From: Muribaculaceae bacterium
GTDB lineage: Bacteria; Bacteroidota; Bacteroidia; Bacteroidales; Muribaculaceae
DNA: 64,000 nt
Direction of reading: 5' to 3'
Assembly (NCBI GenBank): GCA_014867205.1
Contig: WGUO01000002.1
Location: 1 to 64,000, forward strand
Positions 52,071 through 61,685 of this stretch are shown here, one piece after another. The translations under genes were made by a program, and so were the position numbers. The notes under the pieces were generated by a model. The model ran no database searches and was not told where the DNA came from. It worked only from the letters and a program-made list of their open reading frames with translations. Position 1 is the stretch's first letter. Each line of letters starts with the position of its first letter.

Positions 52071-52079
52071 TAACTTTAC
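52071..52079 (+). promoter_or_regulatory. Likely apbE -7 box
   Basis: TAACTTTAC, one base from consensus, about 40 nt before the apbE ATG. Confidence 0.45.
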
Positions 52080-52120
52080 AAAATATTCAGCAGACAAAAT
52101 ACATTTTTGCCTATATATTT

Positions 52121-53134
52121 ATGAAAACAACATCTATGAGGCTCAAAAAGATTGTTTCGGCCGTATGTTTATGCAGCATGGCCGCTATCACATGCGTGCT
52201 GCTGCCGGGGTGCGGCGGCGACCGTTACCGCACTGACGAGGGGATGGTCTGGCACACTGCGTACCATGTCGCATACCGCTCGGAGCGCGATATGCGCGAC
52301 AGCATAATATCCACTCTCGACCGCGTCGGGGCATCGCTCAACGTGTTCGACCCGAGTTCGGTGGCAAGCCGGGCCAACGCGTCCGACTCCGTGCCGGTCG
52401 ACGCGGACTATATTCGTGTATATGAGATGTCGCGTCACATCAATCAGGTTTCCGGGGGTGCGTTCGACCCAACGCTGGGTCCGCTGATCACGGCCTGGGG
52501 ATTCGGCAAGGGACACCGGGCCACCGCCGACACGCTGCGCATAGACTCGCTCCTCGCACTGACGGGTATAGCCAAAAGCCGAATAGAAAACGGCGTGCTC
52601 ATCAAGGGAAACCCGCACATGGAATTTAATTTCTCGGCCATCGCCAAGGGCTATGGCTGCGATCAGGTTGCCGAGATGCTCGAGCGCAACGGCATCAGCG
52701 ACTATCTGGTGGAAATCGGGGGCGAGATCAGATGCGCGGGCATCAGCCCCTCGGGAGGGAAGTGGCGCGTCTCGATCGACCGGCCAGTCATTTCCGACTC
52801 CATAAACCATGATTCTCAGCGCATTGTGGAGATATCGGGGTGTGGTATGGCTACCTCGGGCAATTACCGCAACTTCCACCGCGACTCGTCGGGGGTGTAT
52901 GGACATACAATTTCTGCCAAGAGTGGGCGGCCGGCGCGCACCGATGTGCTGAGTGCCACGGTAATCGCCCCGACCGCCATGGAGGCTGACGCGCTTGCCA
53001 CCTCGATGATGGCGCTCGGCAGTGGGGATGCCTCGGCTCTCGCCCGTCGTCTCGGCTATCCGGTGCTTCTCGTGCTCGCCGACTCAACCGCCGTCGAGAT
53101 GAATCTTAGCGGCGCAGCAGTTGGGGCGCCTTGA
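52121..53134 (+). CDS. apbE: FAD:protein FMN transferase (ApbE lipoprotein)
   Basis: A 337-aa lipoprotein (lipobox LLPGC) that attaches FMN from FAD to threonines of target flavoproteins such as Na+-NQR and Rnf subunits. Motifs: GGAFDPTLGPLITAWGFG, FNFSAIAKGYGCDQVAEML, YLVEIGGEIRCAG and GHTISAKSGRPARTD. No target gene is in the window. Its 3' end overlaps the convergent patatin gene by 29 bp. Confidence 0.94.
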   Translation: MKTTSMRLKKIVSAVCLCSMAAITCVLLPGCGGDRYRTDEGMVWHTAYHVAYRSERDMRDSIISTLDRVGASLNVFDPSSVASRANASDSVPVDADYIRVYEMSRHINQVSGGAFDPTLGPLITAWGFGKGHRATADTLRIDSLLALTGIAKSRIENGVLIKGNPHMEFNFSAIAKGYGCDQVAEMLERNGISDYLVEIGGEIRCAGISPSGGKWRVSIDRPVISDSINHDSQRIVEISGCGMATSGNYRNFHRDSSGVYGHTISAKSGRPARTDVLSATVIAPTAMEADALATSMMALGSGDASALARRLGYPVLLVLADSTAVEMNLSGAAVGAP

Positions 53135-55547
53135 AGAAGAGGCCGAAGCTTATGCCGAAGTTCCAGTTGCGGGCCGGTGCCGACAGATAGTTGGCGTAGA
53201 CCGACAGACTGGCGAACGGGAAGTTGTAGATGGCGGCTATCTCACCAATGAACTGGACCTTGCGCGCCCATCCCTCATAACTCGCCACGGCCATGCGTCC
53301 GTTGTCGACCAGGTTGCGCAGCGGCATATACCCGTAGAAGTCTCCACGCAACTGCATGTTGCGTATCGGCTTCCACATCGGTATCAGGCCGAGGGCCACA
53401 TAGTTTTCCGAGCGGAACGCGAGGTTAAAGTAGTTCTGCGTGGCTGGGGTCGGCGCGAAGGCAGGCGCATGCGTCAGTGTGTTGACGTAGTTCTGGTCGA
53501 GTTTACGCAGCGTGCCGTAGGCGTTGGCAAAGGCTCCGAGACTCCACCGGCGGTGAAGCGTGAAGAATCTCTTCCACAGCAGTTCGAGCGAGGCCACCGG
53601 ATGCGTGCGCCAGTCGGACACCTCTGTATTGCGCTGCCCCGGGCAGAAGCGCGAGGACTGGTAGCTGAGGTCAACGTTGGCAAACCATTTCATGCCCGAG
53701 GAGGGGTACATCTGGTTGTCGAGCGTGTTGCCCTCGATGCCGACACGTAAGACGCCGACACGGTACTTCATCTGATCGCGCTCGCCTGTATTGTCTCCGC
53801 CGGGGTAGTATGAGTCAGAAATGTAGCCCCCGGCTATGCTGGCATACCCCTTCATATCACGCCCCACGGCCCATGAGTATCCTACGCGGGCAAAATTGTC
53901 GATCTCAGTTGTGAACTTTGGATTGGAACTCTTGAAGAACAGGACCTCGTCCTGATAAAATTTCTGTTTGCTGAGCACCCCCGTAAGCTCGACATATGAC
54001 GGTATATGGGTTCGCAGGGAGAATCTGGCGTTGATCATTCCGGCAAAATATGCCTGTCCGACCCAGCCCGACAATGACACGTCGAGCGAGTTGTGGCCCA
54101 TGGTGTGGTACCCCCCTGAGAAATAGAGCATGGAGTTGGTCGATGTGGTGACGTAGCCGCCTACGGCGAGTGTCCAGGGCCGTCGCGGAGTGGCATTGAG
54201 CAGCAGAATGTTATCGGTGCCGTTTCTGCCGAACCTGACCTCGGGCACGAGGTTGCTAAGCGAGCCGTCGGTGACAGCCCGGTAATAGGCATCGACAGTC
54301 TGCTGCATGCCGAAAGGCTCTCGCTTGTCGCGCGTGAAGAGATAACTGAGGTAGGCAGCCGAACTTGCCTCGATACCGCTGACCTGCACTGAGTCGAACA
54401 TCAGTCTCGGCGTGTCGGCGGCATACTTCTCCCGTCGGGCCGTCACCTCCTCGAGCGGAACTCGGGCCGAGAGTCTGCTCTTGATGGAGTCGACCATCGA
54501 GAGCCCGGTCTTGTAGCCTATCTCGTAGATGGTGCGTGCCTTGTCAAACTGCAGGACCCCGAAGTTGAGCACCGGCACCTGTATCTTGACGCCATCGGGG
54601 GCGGGCAGCGAGTAGTCGTTGTTCTGGATTATCATGTCCTCGAGCTGGCTGTACATGTCGCCGCTGCGGGGCTTGGAGTCGGCACCCGACACCGACACAC
54701 CGATGATGAAGTCGGGGTTGAAGTCCTTTTTCATCACGTTGACGGGGAAGTTGTCGTATATACCGCCATCGTAGAGCAGCACACCTCCGACCTCGATAGG
54801 GCGGAACACCATCGGGAAACTCATCGAGGCCCTGACAGCCTCGCCGAGGGAGCCCTCGCCGAAGACAACCTTATGCTTGTGGTAGACGTCGGAGGCCACG
54901 CAGCGGAACGGCACGAACAACCGGTTGAAGTTCTCGCCGCACTGTTCGGAGTAGGGCCCATAGAGTTTCAGGAACTCGATGTTCATGGGTAGCGGGCTGA
55001 CCAGGCTTGTGGGTATTATCTGTGTAGGCAGCGATTCCTTCTTCTTGAAACTCACGTTGACCGAGGCCCATCTGGGCGTCGGCTGGGGTTCGTAGAAATA
55101 GAGTATGTTCTTCTTGTTGATCTTGCCGGTGGCCCAGTCGAGGAAGTCGGGCGCGGTGAAGAAGTCGAGCATACGCTCAGGCGACCAGCCGCATGAGTAG
55201 AGACTGCCCACGATGGCTCCCATCGACGTGCCGGTCACGAAGTCGATGGGAATGTCATTCTCCTCAAGAGCCTTGATTATGCCGACATGCGCAATACCCT
55301 TGGCACCCCCGCCGCTCAGCACGAGTCCCACGGACTCTCGCCCCGTTGGCCGCGTGAGTGTTGCAGCCGACGGCTCGAACGAGGGCAACGTGTCGAGCGT
55401 GACGCTTTTCGGAGTGCGCGGTTTTCCGGCATCCTCTCCGGGGAGTGTATTCTCTCCGGGATGGGCATTCTCGCCGGGAAGAGCATATATAAGTGACGGG
55501 AAGAGCATGGCTCCCGCCAATAGGGCGATGGTTCGGAACAGACCCAT
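53106..55547 (-). CDS. Patatin-like phospholipase fused to an outer-membrane barrel
   Basis: An 813-aa exported protein with a signal peptide. The patatin domain has the oxyanion loop LVLSGGGAKGIAHVGI, the nucleophile elbow GTSMG (Ser near residue 106) and the catalytic DGG in LLYDGGIYDNFPV (near 259). A POTRA-like stretch follows, then about 400 residues of alternating strands typical of an Omp85/surface-antigen barrel ending in Phe-rich sequence. This PlpD-like layout suggests phospholipase A1/A2 activity at the outer membrane. Its stop overlaps the 3' end of apbE on the other strand. Confidence 0.92.
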   Translation of the reverse strand: MGLFRTIALLAGAMLFPSLIYALPGENAHPGENTLPGEDAGKPRTPKSVTLDTLPSFEPSAATLTRPTGRESVGLVLSGGGAKGIAHVGIIKALEENDIPIDFVTGTSMGAIVGSLYSCGWSPERMLDFFTAPDFLDWATGKINKKNILYFYEPQPTPRWASVNVSFKKKESLPTQIIPTSLVSPLPMNIEFLKLYGPYSEQCGENFNRLFVPFRCVASDVYHKHKVVFGEGSLGEAVRASMSFPMVFRPIEVGGVLLYDGGIYDNFPVNVMKKDFNPDFIIGVSVSGADSKPRSGDMYSQLEDMIIQNNDYSLPAPDGVKIQVPVLNFGVLQFDKARTIYEIGYKTGLSMVDSIKSRLSARVPLEEVTARREKYAADTPRLMFDSVQVSGIEASSAAYLSYLFTRDKREPFGMQQTVDAYYRAVTDGSLSNLVPEVRFGRNGTDNILLLNATPRRPWTLAVGGYVTTSTNSMLYFSGGYHTMGHNSLDVSLSGWVGQAYFAGMINARFSLRTHIPSYVELTGVLSKQKFYQDEVLFFKSSNPKFTTEIDNFARVGYSWAVGRDMKGYASIAGGYISDSYYPGGDNTGERDQMKYRVGVLRVGIEGNTLDNQMYPSSGMKWFANVDLSYQSSRFCPGQRNTEVSDWRTHPVASLELLWKRFFTLHRRWSLGAFANAYGTLRKLDQNYVNTLTHAPAFAPTPATQNYFNLAFRSENYVALGLIPMWKPIRNMQLRGDFYGYMPLRNLVDNGRMAVASYEGWARKVQFIGEIAAIYNFPFASLSVYANYLSAPARNWNFGISFGLFFKAPQLLRR

Positions 55548-55756
55548 ATCAGATACGTTTAAGTGGTTTTCCGAGAGACGCGCCCCGCCTCATTCCTATG
55601 TCTGGGCAAGACACTCCTCTCCTACCACTACAACGCCCTTAACCCCACAAATGTTAAAATCCTTCACCAACTTTCTATACACATCGATATTTGCACCACA
55701 AATGGTAATCTAACGATTGTATCAATCCACTCCGGCTCTGGTCGACACCGTCAGTA

Positions 55757-57244
55757 TCAGTCAGCAAACAGGTTCTCTATCAAACTTCTGAATTCGAGGC
55801 GGTCAAGATTGCCAAGTTCGTATTGCTGCAGCCGGGCATACGCTCCAGCCTTGGGCCCTACGACACGCTTGCGCGGACAGTCGTTGACAAGCGCCGTGAT
55901 GTGATAGTTTCCGCGGGTGTTATTGCTGACCGAGATGTTCCGGATTTCCCTGCCTATCGAGTCTGTAAACCGAGACTCTGTCACAGGCGTCTCCAAATAC
56001 CAGACACGTGTCAGATTCTCCCTGAGTGTCTTCCGGATAATGTGTCGCCATCGTGTCGGTATCCGGTATTTGTCGGCAAGAGCGGGGAAACCGGCCACCG
56101 CATGAGCCACTTCGTTGATAACCGTCTCTGCGTCGCGTATGCCATGTTCTTTCGCGAACTCCATAAGATCTTCTTTTGTTATGTAGCTTGTCTTTCCATA
56201 TATCGAAAGTTCATGGTCCGGCTCCGCATCAGTCCCAAAACGATTGAATATGAATGTCAGGTCATAGGCCGGTGCCAGACGCCAACTCCCGCCTTTCTCC
56301 AGCATAAACGAGAAGTTCTTGTTATGGTCGTCGGTGTTGCCGCCAAGGACATTGAAAACGAGCCTGCGGAACACTTCAGTCAGTTCCCTATCAGATAACT
56401 CGAGTTTCCGGCATGTCTCCATCAGTTCCTCGTAGGAATCCGCCTCGGGATTAATCGCCGCCAGAGTCTGCATATGCACCTTCTCGCCATTCCTACGGTC
56501 GAACCGGCGGGTCATGAAGTGTGATACGCCCTCAACCTCAATCATCCTGCACTCCTCCATCTCTATGCCGCAGGCGGTGGCCATGTCATAGTATGACATC
56601 TCGATCTCGGTGGTGGGAACCTCCTTATCCTCAAACTTAATGATATAGTAGTCGAAGCCGTCGAGAACGTCAGTCTGACCCGAACGGATCTGTCCGGTTG
56701 TCGGGTTCATGGCTATAATTGCCTTCATCTGGCGTCCCCCGGCCGATGTTCCCGCTGCGAGGAGAGCCTTCATCGACAAGTCATCAGAAGCGTCTATCAC
56801 TACCGACTCGCGCTCCTCGAGTATCTTTACCGACAGGTCGTACAGTTTATCTATATTCACAGGATAGGGGTGCTCCAGTTCGGCGGCAGCCGGCTCGAAT
56901 TCAAGGGCACCCATGCCGCGCCGGCCTATAAACATCAGTTTGAAGAGTGGCGTAATCTTAGAGCGTGAGATACGCGCCTGGCGAGCCCACTGGTCAAACA
57001 GCCGGTTACCCCACGAGTCCGGCAGGGAGTCCGCAATAAATGGAGGGAGTCCCTGATATATGCGACGGCTGTCGCCGAATATGGGAATATCAGCAATCCA
57101 ACTTGCAGCCGGATTGGCAAGAGGCGAGACATCGGGCCTGCCTGACGCCTTTGGGTTGAACATGAAGTATGTACGGCGGCATGACGGGTCCCAGACGAGG
57201 CGGCCGAGTTCATCGCCCCAGAGATTTACTTTCAGATAGTTCAT
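55757..57244 (-). CDS. hipA: HipA-family serine/threonine kinase toxin
   Basis: A 495-aa HipA-type kinase, somewhat longer than E. coli HipA (440). The N-terminal Couple_hipA domain (LGRLVWDPSCRRTYFMFNPK), HipA_N region with SWGNRLFDQWARQARIS, and the kinase core with the catalytic GNTDDHNKNFSFML (near 303) and LAPAYDLTFIF are intact. E. coli HipA phosphorylates glutamyl-tRNA synthetase and causes persistence; the target here is unknown. Its start overlaps the hipB stop by 4 bp. Confidence 0.9.
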   Translation of the reverse strand: MNYLKVNLWGDELGRLVWDPSCRRTYFMFNPKASGRPDVSPLANPAASWIADIPIFGDSRRIYQGLPPFIADSLPDSWGNRLFDQWARQARISRSKITPLFKLMFIGRRGMGALEFEPAAAELEHPYPVNIDKLYDLSVKILEERESVVIDASDDLSMKALLAAGTSAGGRQMKAIIAMNPTTGQIRSGQTDVLDGFDYYIIKFEDKEVPTTEIEMSYYDMATACGIEMEECRMIEVEGVSHFMTRRFDRRNGEKVHMQTLAAINPEADSYEELMETCRKLELSDRELTEVFRRLVFNVLGGNTDDHNKNFSFMLEKGGSWRLAPAYDLTFIFNRFGTDAEPDHELSIYGKTSYITKEDLMEFAKEHGIRDAETVINEVAHAVAGFPALADKYRIPTRWRHIIRKTLRENLTRVWYLETPVTESRFTDSIGREIRNISVSNNTRGNYHITALVNDCPRKRVVGPKAGAYARLQQYELGNLDRLEFRSLIENLFAD

Positions 57245-57543
57245 TTCTTGGGATGGCGTATACGTTGACGTTTCTTGTTTTCCTTATACAGATATGGCGA
57301 CTCGGGCAAGTCCGGAATCAGTTCATTCCAGTTTCCGTCTAAGCCGATAACCCGCAGCAGCTTCAGCAGTGTGACCAGCGACATGTCGGTCATCCGACCA
57401 GTCTCAAACTTGTAGATCGTCGGTATGCTGATTGTCGTCAGATCCGACACCTGCTGCTGCGTCATGTCGCGGCGCATACGGAAGTCGCGAAACCTCTCCC
57501 CGAGATTCCGGATGATTTCCACCGGCGTCAATACCTCTTTCAT
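57241..57543 (-). CDS. hipB: HipB-like antitoxin, XRE family
   Basis: A 100-aa repressor with a clean helix-turn-helix (RRDMTQQQVSDLTTISIPTI, then YKFETGRM). The C-terminus is short and basic. It should neutralise HipA and repress the operon by binding the inverted repeats just upstream. ATG 57543 is chosen because it follows the promoter and operators; the longer frame runs through both. The 4-bp overlap with hipA supports one message. Confidence 0.9.
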   Translation of the reverse strand: MKEVLTPVEIIRNLGERFRDFRMRRDMTQQQVSDLTTISIPTIYKFETGRMTDMSLVTLLKLLRVIGLDGNWNELIPDLPESPYLYKENKKRQRIRHPKK

Positions 57544-57608
57544 AACTATAAGTATATTTATGATTAAAGCAGTTTTTAGCATATAACTATAAAAATACTT
57601 ATAGTTAT
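57542..57608. promoter_or_regulatory. hipBA operators
   Basis: ATAACTATAAGTAT (57542-57555) is a perfect inverted copy of 57595-57608. The core ATAACTAT also occurs at 57583-57590, making a palindrome with 57601-57608. The distal pair lies at the expected transcription start and the proximal site covers the start codon, as expected for autorepression. Confidence 0.75.
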
Positions 57609-57615
57609 ATTTGGC

Positions 57616-57624
57616 GCAAATATA
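57616..57624 (-). promoter_or_regulatory. hipBA -7 box
   Basis: TATATTTGC on the minus strand, 8 bp upstream of the operator palindrome. Confidence 0.65.
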
Positions 57625-57705
57625 TAAAGAAAAAGCCGAAATGCAAAACATCCCGGCAAATTTAATAGGTTTAATAGAGGTTAGGTGGGAGGGGTTATTA
57701 GGGGG

Positions 57706-58932
57706 CTACTGACCGCAGGGTTGGATGTAGGAGTCCTTGAAGCCGAGGAAGTATAGGACTCCGTCTATGCCGATGGTCGAGATGCTCTGGCTCGCCTCTG
57801 CCTTGACCTTGGGCTTGGCATGGAAGGCGATGCCAAGGCCGGCTGTCGAGAGCATGGGGAGGTCGTTGGCTCCGTCGCCCACGGCTATGGTCTGCGCGAT
57901 GTTGATGTTCTCGACCTGCGCTATCAGTTTCAGCAATTCCTTCTTGCGGTTGCCGTCGACGATGTCGCCGACGTAGTTGCCGGTCAGTTTGCCGTCAGGA
58001 CCGATCTCGAGCTCGTTGGCATACACATAGTCAAATCCGAACCGCTGCTTCAGGTAATTACCGAAATATGTGAACCCGCCGGAAAGAATGGCCGTCTTGT
58101 AGCCCGAGCGCTTAAGCACGCTCATCATTCGCTCCACACCCTCGGTGATGGGCAGATTCTCGGCGATCTCTTTCATCACCGACACGTCGAGACCCTTCAG
58201 CAGGGCCACACGGCGCTTGAAACTCTCGTTGAAGTCAATCTCGCCGCGCATCGCCGACTCGGTGATGGCACGCACCTCCTCGCCCACTCCGGCGCGGTCG
58301 GCGAGTTCGTCGATGACCTCAGTGCGTATCAGCGTCGAGTCCATGTCGAAGCAAATCAGGCGTCGCGACCGGCGGTAGATGGTGTCCTCCTGAAGCGATA
58401 TGTCGAAGTTGAGCTGCGAGGCGAGACTCATGAAGTCGGCCTGCATCTGCACGATGTCGGCCGGAGTGCCGCGCACCGTCATCTCGATGCAGCCCTTGGT
58501 GAGCGGCTGCTGGGTCTCATCGAGGGGCATACGACCTGTCAGACGGGTTATAGTCTCTATGTTGAGGCCCTGGGCACTGATGATCTTTGTGACCTCCGCG
58601 AGCTGGCGGGCTGTTATCTCGCGGCCAAGCACCGTGACTATGTAGCGGCCTTTGCCCTGCCGCGACACCCAGTCGTTGTAATCCTCCTCGGACACTATGT
58701 CGAAGTGAACCTGGACATTCAGGTCGCGGGTCTTGAAGAGCAGTTCCTTCAGAATCTCTCCGCTGCGCGCACTATCGGTCTTAATCAGTATGCCGAGCGA
58801 GAGCGTGTGGTGGATGTCGGCCTGACCGATGTCGAGTATCTTCGCGTCGTATTCGGCAAGTATCTCGGTGAGGCTTGCCGTGATTCCGGTCTTGTCGGGA
58901 CCCGATATGTTGAGCAATATGAGTTCTGTCAT
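57706..58932 (-). CDS. serB: Phosphoserine phosphatase with tandem ACT domains
   Basis: A 408-aa enzyme making L-serine from phosphoserine. Residues about 1-165 form two ACT-like regulatory domains (LLNISGPDKTGITASLTEIL), probably serine-binding. From about 190 a HAD phosphatase follows with FDMDSTLIRTEVIDELA (nucleophile near 195), KTAILSGGFTYFG and VGDGANDLPML. Full length. Ten bp after the upstream Sel1 gene's stop in the same direction, so likely co-transcribed. Confidence 0.95.
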   Translation of the reverse strand: MTELILLNISGPDKTGITASLTEILAEYDAKILDIGQADIHHTLSLGILIKTDSARSGEILKELLFKTRDLNVQVHFDIVSEEDYNDWVSRQGKGRYIVTVLGREITARQLAEVTKIISAQGLNIETITRLTGRMPLDETQQPLTKGCIEMTVRGTPADIVQMQADFMSLASQLNFDISLQEDTIYRRSRRLICFDMDSTLIRTEVIDELADRAGVGEEVRAITESAMRGEIDFNESFKRRVALLKGLDVSVMKEIAENLPITEGVERMMSVLKRSGYKTAILSGGFTYFGNYLKQRFGFDYVYANELEIGPDGKLTGNYVGDIVDGNRKKELLKLIAQVENINIAQTIAVGDGANDLPMLSTAGLGIAFHAKPKVKAEASQSISTIGIDGVLYFLGFKDSYIQPCGQ

Positions 58933-58941
58933 ATTCGTGGG

Positions 58942-59691
58942 TTATTTCTTTCCTTTCCTTTTTTTGGAATTCTTCTTGCCGCCGGCCTTTGATTTCTTAT
59001 GCTTGCCACTCTTGGAGACGTCGGCTTTCTTTGTTGACTTCCTTGAGGCCGCGGCTTTCTTGACGGGCATTGTCACACCTTCCTGCTCGAGTCGGGCAGC
59101 GCGCTCGGCGGCATCGGCATAATTATCTGCCGCAGCCTGCCGGTAATATTTCAGGGCCATCGACTTGTCCTGCGGTATTCCGATTCCGTCGCTGAGCATG
59201 GCGGCAATCCTGTATGCGGCCTCGTCGACACCACGGTCGGCGGCACGCCAGTAATTCTCGGCGGCAATTCGCAGGTCCATCTGTATGCCACGGCCGTTGG
59301 CGTAGCAGTCCGCGAGGTTCAGTTGCGCGAGTGCATGGCCGTTGCGCGCAGCCTTGCCGAACCAATAGGCAGCCTCATTGTCGTTCCGCCGGACGCCGAC
59401 GCCGTCGCGGTACATTGTGGCGATGCGGTAACGGGCCTCAATATTTCCCTTGCCAGCCGACCGTGCGTACCATTGCCATGCCTTTGTGGCGTCACGGCCA
59501 ACTCCTATGCCGGTAAGGTAACAGTCTCCTATCACGCGGGCTGCCTCGTCGTCGCCCTCCTGAGCCAGTTCTATGTGAGACTTAAAGTCCGAAGGCCTGA
59601 CCACCGGCTCCGGGTCGGTGCTGACCCTGGCCTGTATGAATATTGAGGATACCGACAGGGCTGCTATGAGTATTGTCTTTCTGATCTGCAT
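58942..59691 (-). CDS. Exported Sel1-repeat protein with a lysine-rich tail
   Basis: A 249-aa protein with a signal peptide (cut near residue 22). Four to five Sel1 repeats from about residue 35 to 195 (for example ATKAWQWYARSAGKGNIEAR), then a low-complexity tail of about 45 residues made mostly of Lys, Ser, Gly and Arg. The solenoid probably binds a protein; the basic tail may bind nucleic acid, polyanions or membrane lipids. It is followed by serB after 9 bp, a pairing without an obvious metabolic reason. Confidence 0.78.
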   Translation of the reverse strand: MQIRKTILIAALSVSSIFIQARVSTDPEPVVRPSDFKSHIELAQEGDDEAARVIGDCYLTGIGVGRDATKAWQWYARSAGKGNIEARYRIATMYRDGVGVRRNDNEAAYWFGKAARNGHALAQLNLADCYANGRGIQMDLRIAAENYWRAADRGVDEAAYRIAAMLSDGIGIPQDKSMALKYYRQAAADNYADAAERAARLEQEGVTMPVKKAAASRKSTKKADVSKSGKHKKSKAGGKKNSKKRKGKK

Positions 59692-59984
59692 TTGTTAGTG
59701 TTATGATTTTTCTGTCATCCCGGCCCGACGGCATATGTCGTCAGGCATGCGTGGCCGAACGGGCGGTGTCTCTACATATAGATTATTACAGGGTTTACGA
59801 CAGGGTTCTATTTCATAACGCATGAACGGCATAAATATTTCTGTCTACATTGAACCATATATAGAGATGTCCGGATGCACCGGCTGCCATCTTCACAATG
59901 ACATCCGTTGACAATCCGGACATGCATGTCTAAGATTCCGATTTCACGCCGCCGTTGCCATGAGCGGCGACGGCATCAGATGAA
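59692..59984. other. Spacer between the secreted protein gene and the Sel1 gene
   Basis: About 290 bp with a 9-bp inverted repeat (59867-59875 with 59915-59923) that may help termination. No gene or promoter box is convincing. Confidence 0.4.
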
Positions 59985-61313
59985 TTATTTCACCATGACC
60001 TTCTTCACGGTTCCGTTGTTTCTGACTATGTAGCAGCCTGCCGCGAGTGACTCGCTGCCTGTCCTTACACCAGAGAGGGTGTAGACCTCGGCGCCGGCGG
60101 GAGCGATGACACGGCCCTTGCCTCCGGCTATGACCACATCGTTACCAATAGTCTCTACACCCGACGTGTAGTCTGAGACATAGTCGGCTACGACACCCTG
60201 CCATGAACCGGTCATCTTATGGCCTTCGGGAGTAACGAGGTCAAACACGAACTTGTGCTCGTTGCCCTCCTTGGTAACTGTGATGCTGCCCTCGGTAGCC
60301 AGGCCGACATTGGTGACTTCCACGTTCTCGTCATATACGGTCAGTGACGTTCCTATAGCTGCATAATAGCCTCCGAAAACATCATACCAGACACCCTGCA
60401 TATATTTGCCCGGCACCGGACCCTCTGTAAAGACATCGACCGGTGAGTATGTGCCAACGAGATCATCGGGATTCATCGGAGAGACATTGTCTACGAAAAT
60501 CTCGGCGTTGAAGAGGTCACCGCCCCCGATGATAAAGCCATCCTCATCGAGTGCCACGCTATAGAATGTCAGCGTATAGTCACCGTCAGAGTAACGGCCC
60601 GACAGGTTGGGGATATTCAGCTCATAGTCACCCTCGAGCGGAATGTAGGCATAGATGTCCTCGTAGGGCACGGCTCCGGTGTAGGTCACCTCACAGGGCT
60701 GACGCATAATCTCGTCGCCTGTCTCCTGGTCGAGGAGCACCCCCTCGCACTGCAGGGAGATCGTATAGACTCCCTCATCGTCTTTCTCGATGGTCAGTGT
60801 GCCGTCGGCGGGAACGAAAGAATATGCCACCAGACCGAGTGACGGATCATCGGGATTGGGGAACACGTCAAGTATCTCTGTCATCTCAGGCACCAAAGTG
60901 CCAGCCTCGGCTGTCTCTGCATAAGGGAATGTCCCGATGGGAAGAACAGGATCAGATGATCCGTCAGTCGGCTCCGTCAGAAAGAATATGCGGGCCATCT
61001 GACAGGTCTGCGTAGGGTTTCCCTGCCTCATCTCAGCCGTCGAGAGGAAGAGATAGTAGGCGTTTGTGCCGTTCTCGAGCGCATCGCCGAAGTCATAGAA
61101 ACTGGCCTCAATGGCAGTAAACACTGTCTGTGGCTCATCGACCGAACGGAGCGCAGGAGCGGCCTTAACCTTGGGAAGGCTTACGGTGCGCCCTATGGGT
61201 GCATTGCTTATGGCTTTCCAGTCTGACACGCCGTTCCTGATCGAGACGGGACCTGCTGCGGACATCATCATTGTGCAGCTCAATGCTGCCATCGCGAAGT
61301 AGAATTTCCTCAT
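59985..61313 (-). CDS. Secreted protein of unknown function with a C-terminal sorting tail
   Basis: A 442-aa exported protein: signal peptide (ALSCTMMMSAAG), then about 390 residues predicted as beta-sandwich repeats rich in Tyr, Gly and acidic residues. It ends in VYTLSGVRTGSESLAAGCYI then a basic VKKVMVK, the type of tail found on many Bacteroidota secreted proteins. I do not recognise the middle. It likely acts at the cell surface. A -7 box lies at 61443-61451. Confidence 0.65.
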   Translation of the reverse strand: MRKFYFAMAALSCTMMMSAAGPVSIRNGVSDWKAISNAPIGRTVSLPKVKAAPALRSVDEPQTVFTAIEASFYDFGDALENGTNAYYLFLSTAEMRQGNPTQTCQMARIFFLTEPTDGSSDPVLPIGTFPYAETAEAGTLVPEMTEILDVFPNPDDPSLGLVAYSFVPADGTLTIEKDDEGVYTISLQCEGVLLDQETGDEIMRQPCEVTYTGAVPYEDIYAYIPLEGDYELNIPNLSGRYSDGDYTLTFYSVALDEDGFIIGGGDLFNAEIFVDNVSPMNPDDLVGTYSPVDVFTEGPVPGKYMQGVWYDVFGGYYAAIGTSLTVYDENVEVTNVGLATEGSITVTKEGNEHKFVFDLVTPEGHKMTGSWQGVVADYVSDYTSGVETIGNDVVIAGGKGRVIAPAGAEVYTLSGVRTGSESLAAGCYIVRNNGTVKKVMVK

Positions 61314-61442
61314 ACGTTCTGTTGTGTTTGGTTATTATTATGGGTATTTCTTCGAAATTTCGGTTAGCGTGTTTCTCCAGTTTTTTCAAACCGATTTTAT
61401 GTCAATAGAGGCATTTCTGAATGGTCTATTAACATATTTTCT

Positions 61443-61451
61443 GCAAATATA
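61443..61451 (-). promoter_or_regulatory. -7 box of the secreted protein gene
   Basis: TATATTTGC on the minus strand, giving a leader of about 120 nt. Confidence 0.6.
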
Positions 61452-61620
61452 ACACTTTTTTCAGCAATTTGTCAAAAAAACATCCCGACTTTTCCTGACA
61501 AGAATTATCAGGAATCATCGTTTCTAAAAAATTTTGCATGAAATAAAACAAATTAACTTTCTCAATGCACATAAAAAAAATATGAATTCACCTTCTCAGC
61601 GCACATATATGAAAAGAGAG

Positions 61621-61650
61621 CAGGAGACCGCCTATCATAACGGTCTCCTG
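61621..61650 (-). terminator. Terminator of the DUF349 gene
   Basis: Ten-base-pair perfect stem (61621-61630 with 61641-61650), then CTCTCTTTTC on the minus strand, 36 nt after the stop. Confidence 0.85.
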
Positions 61651-61685
61651 TCTATGCAGAGAAATTCTGTAAAGAATTTCTTATT

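Larger units (their letters stand above)
61314..61685. other. Promoter and terminator region
   Basis: About 370 AT-rich bp. It contains the -7 box for the secreted protein (61443-61451, minus) and the terminator of the DUF349 gene (61621-61650). A plus-strand open frame at 61534-61971 is not convincing. Confidence 0.55.
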
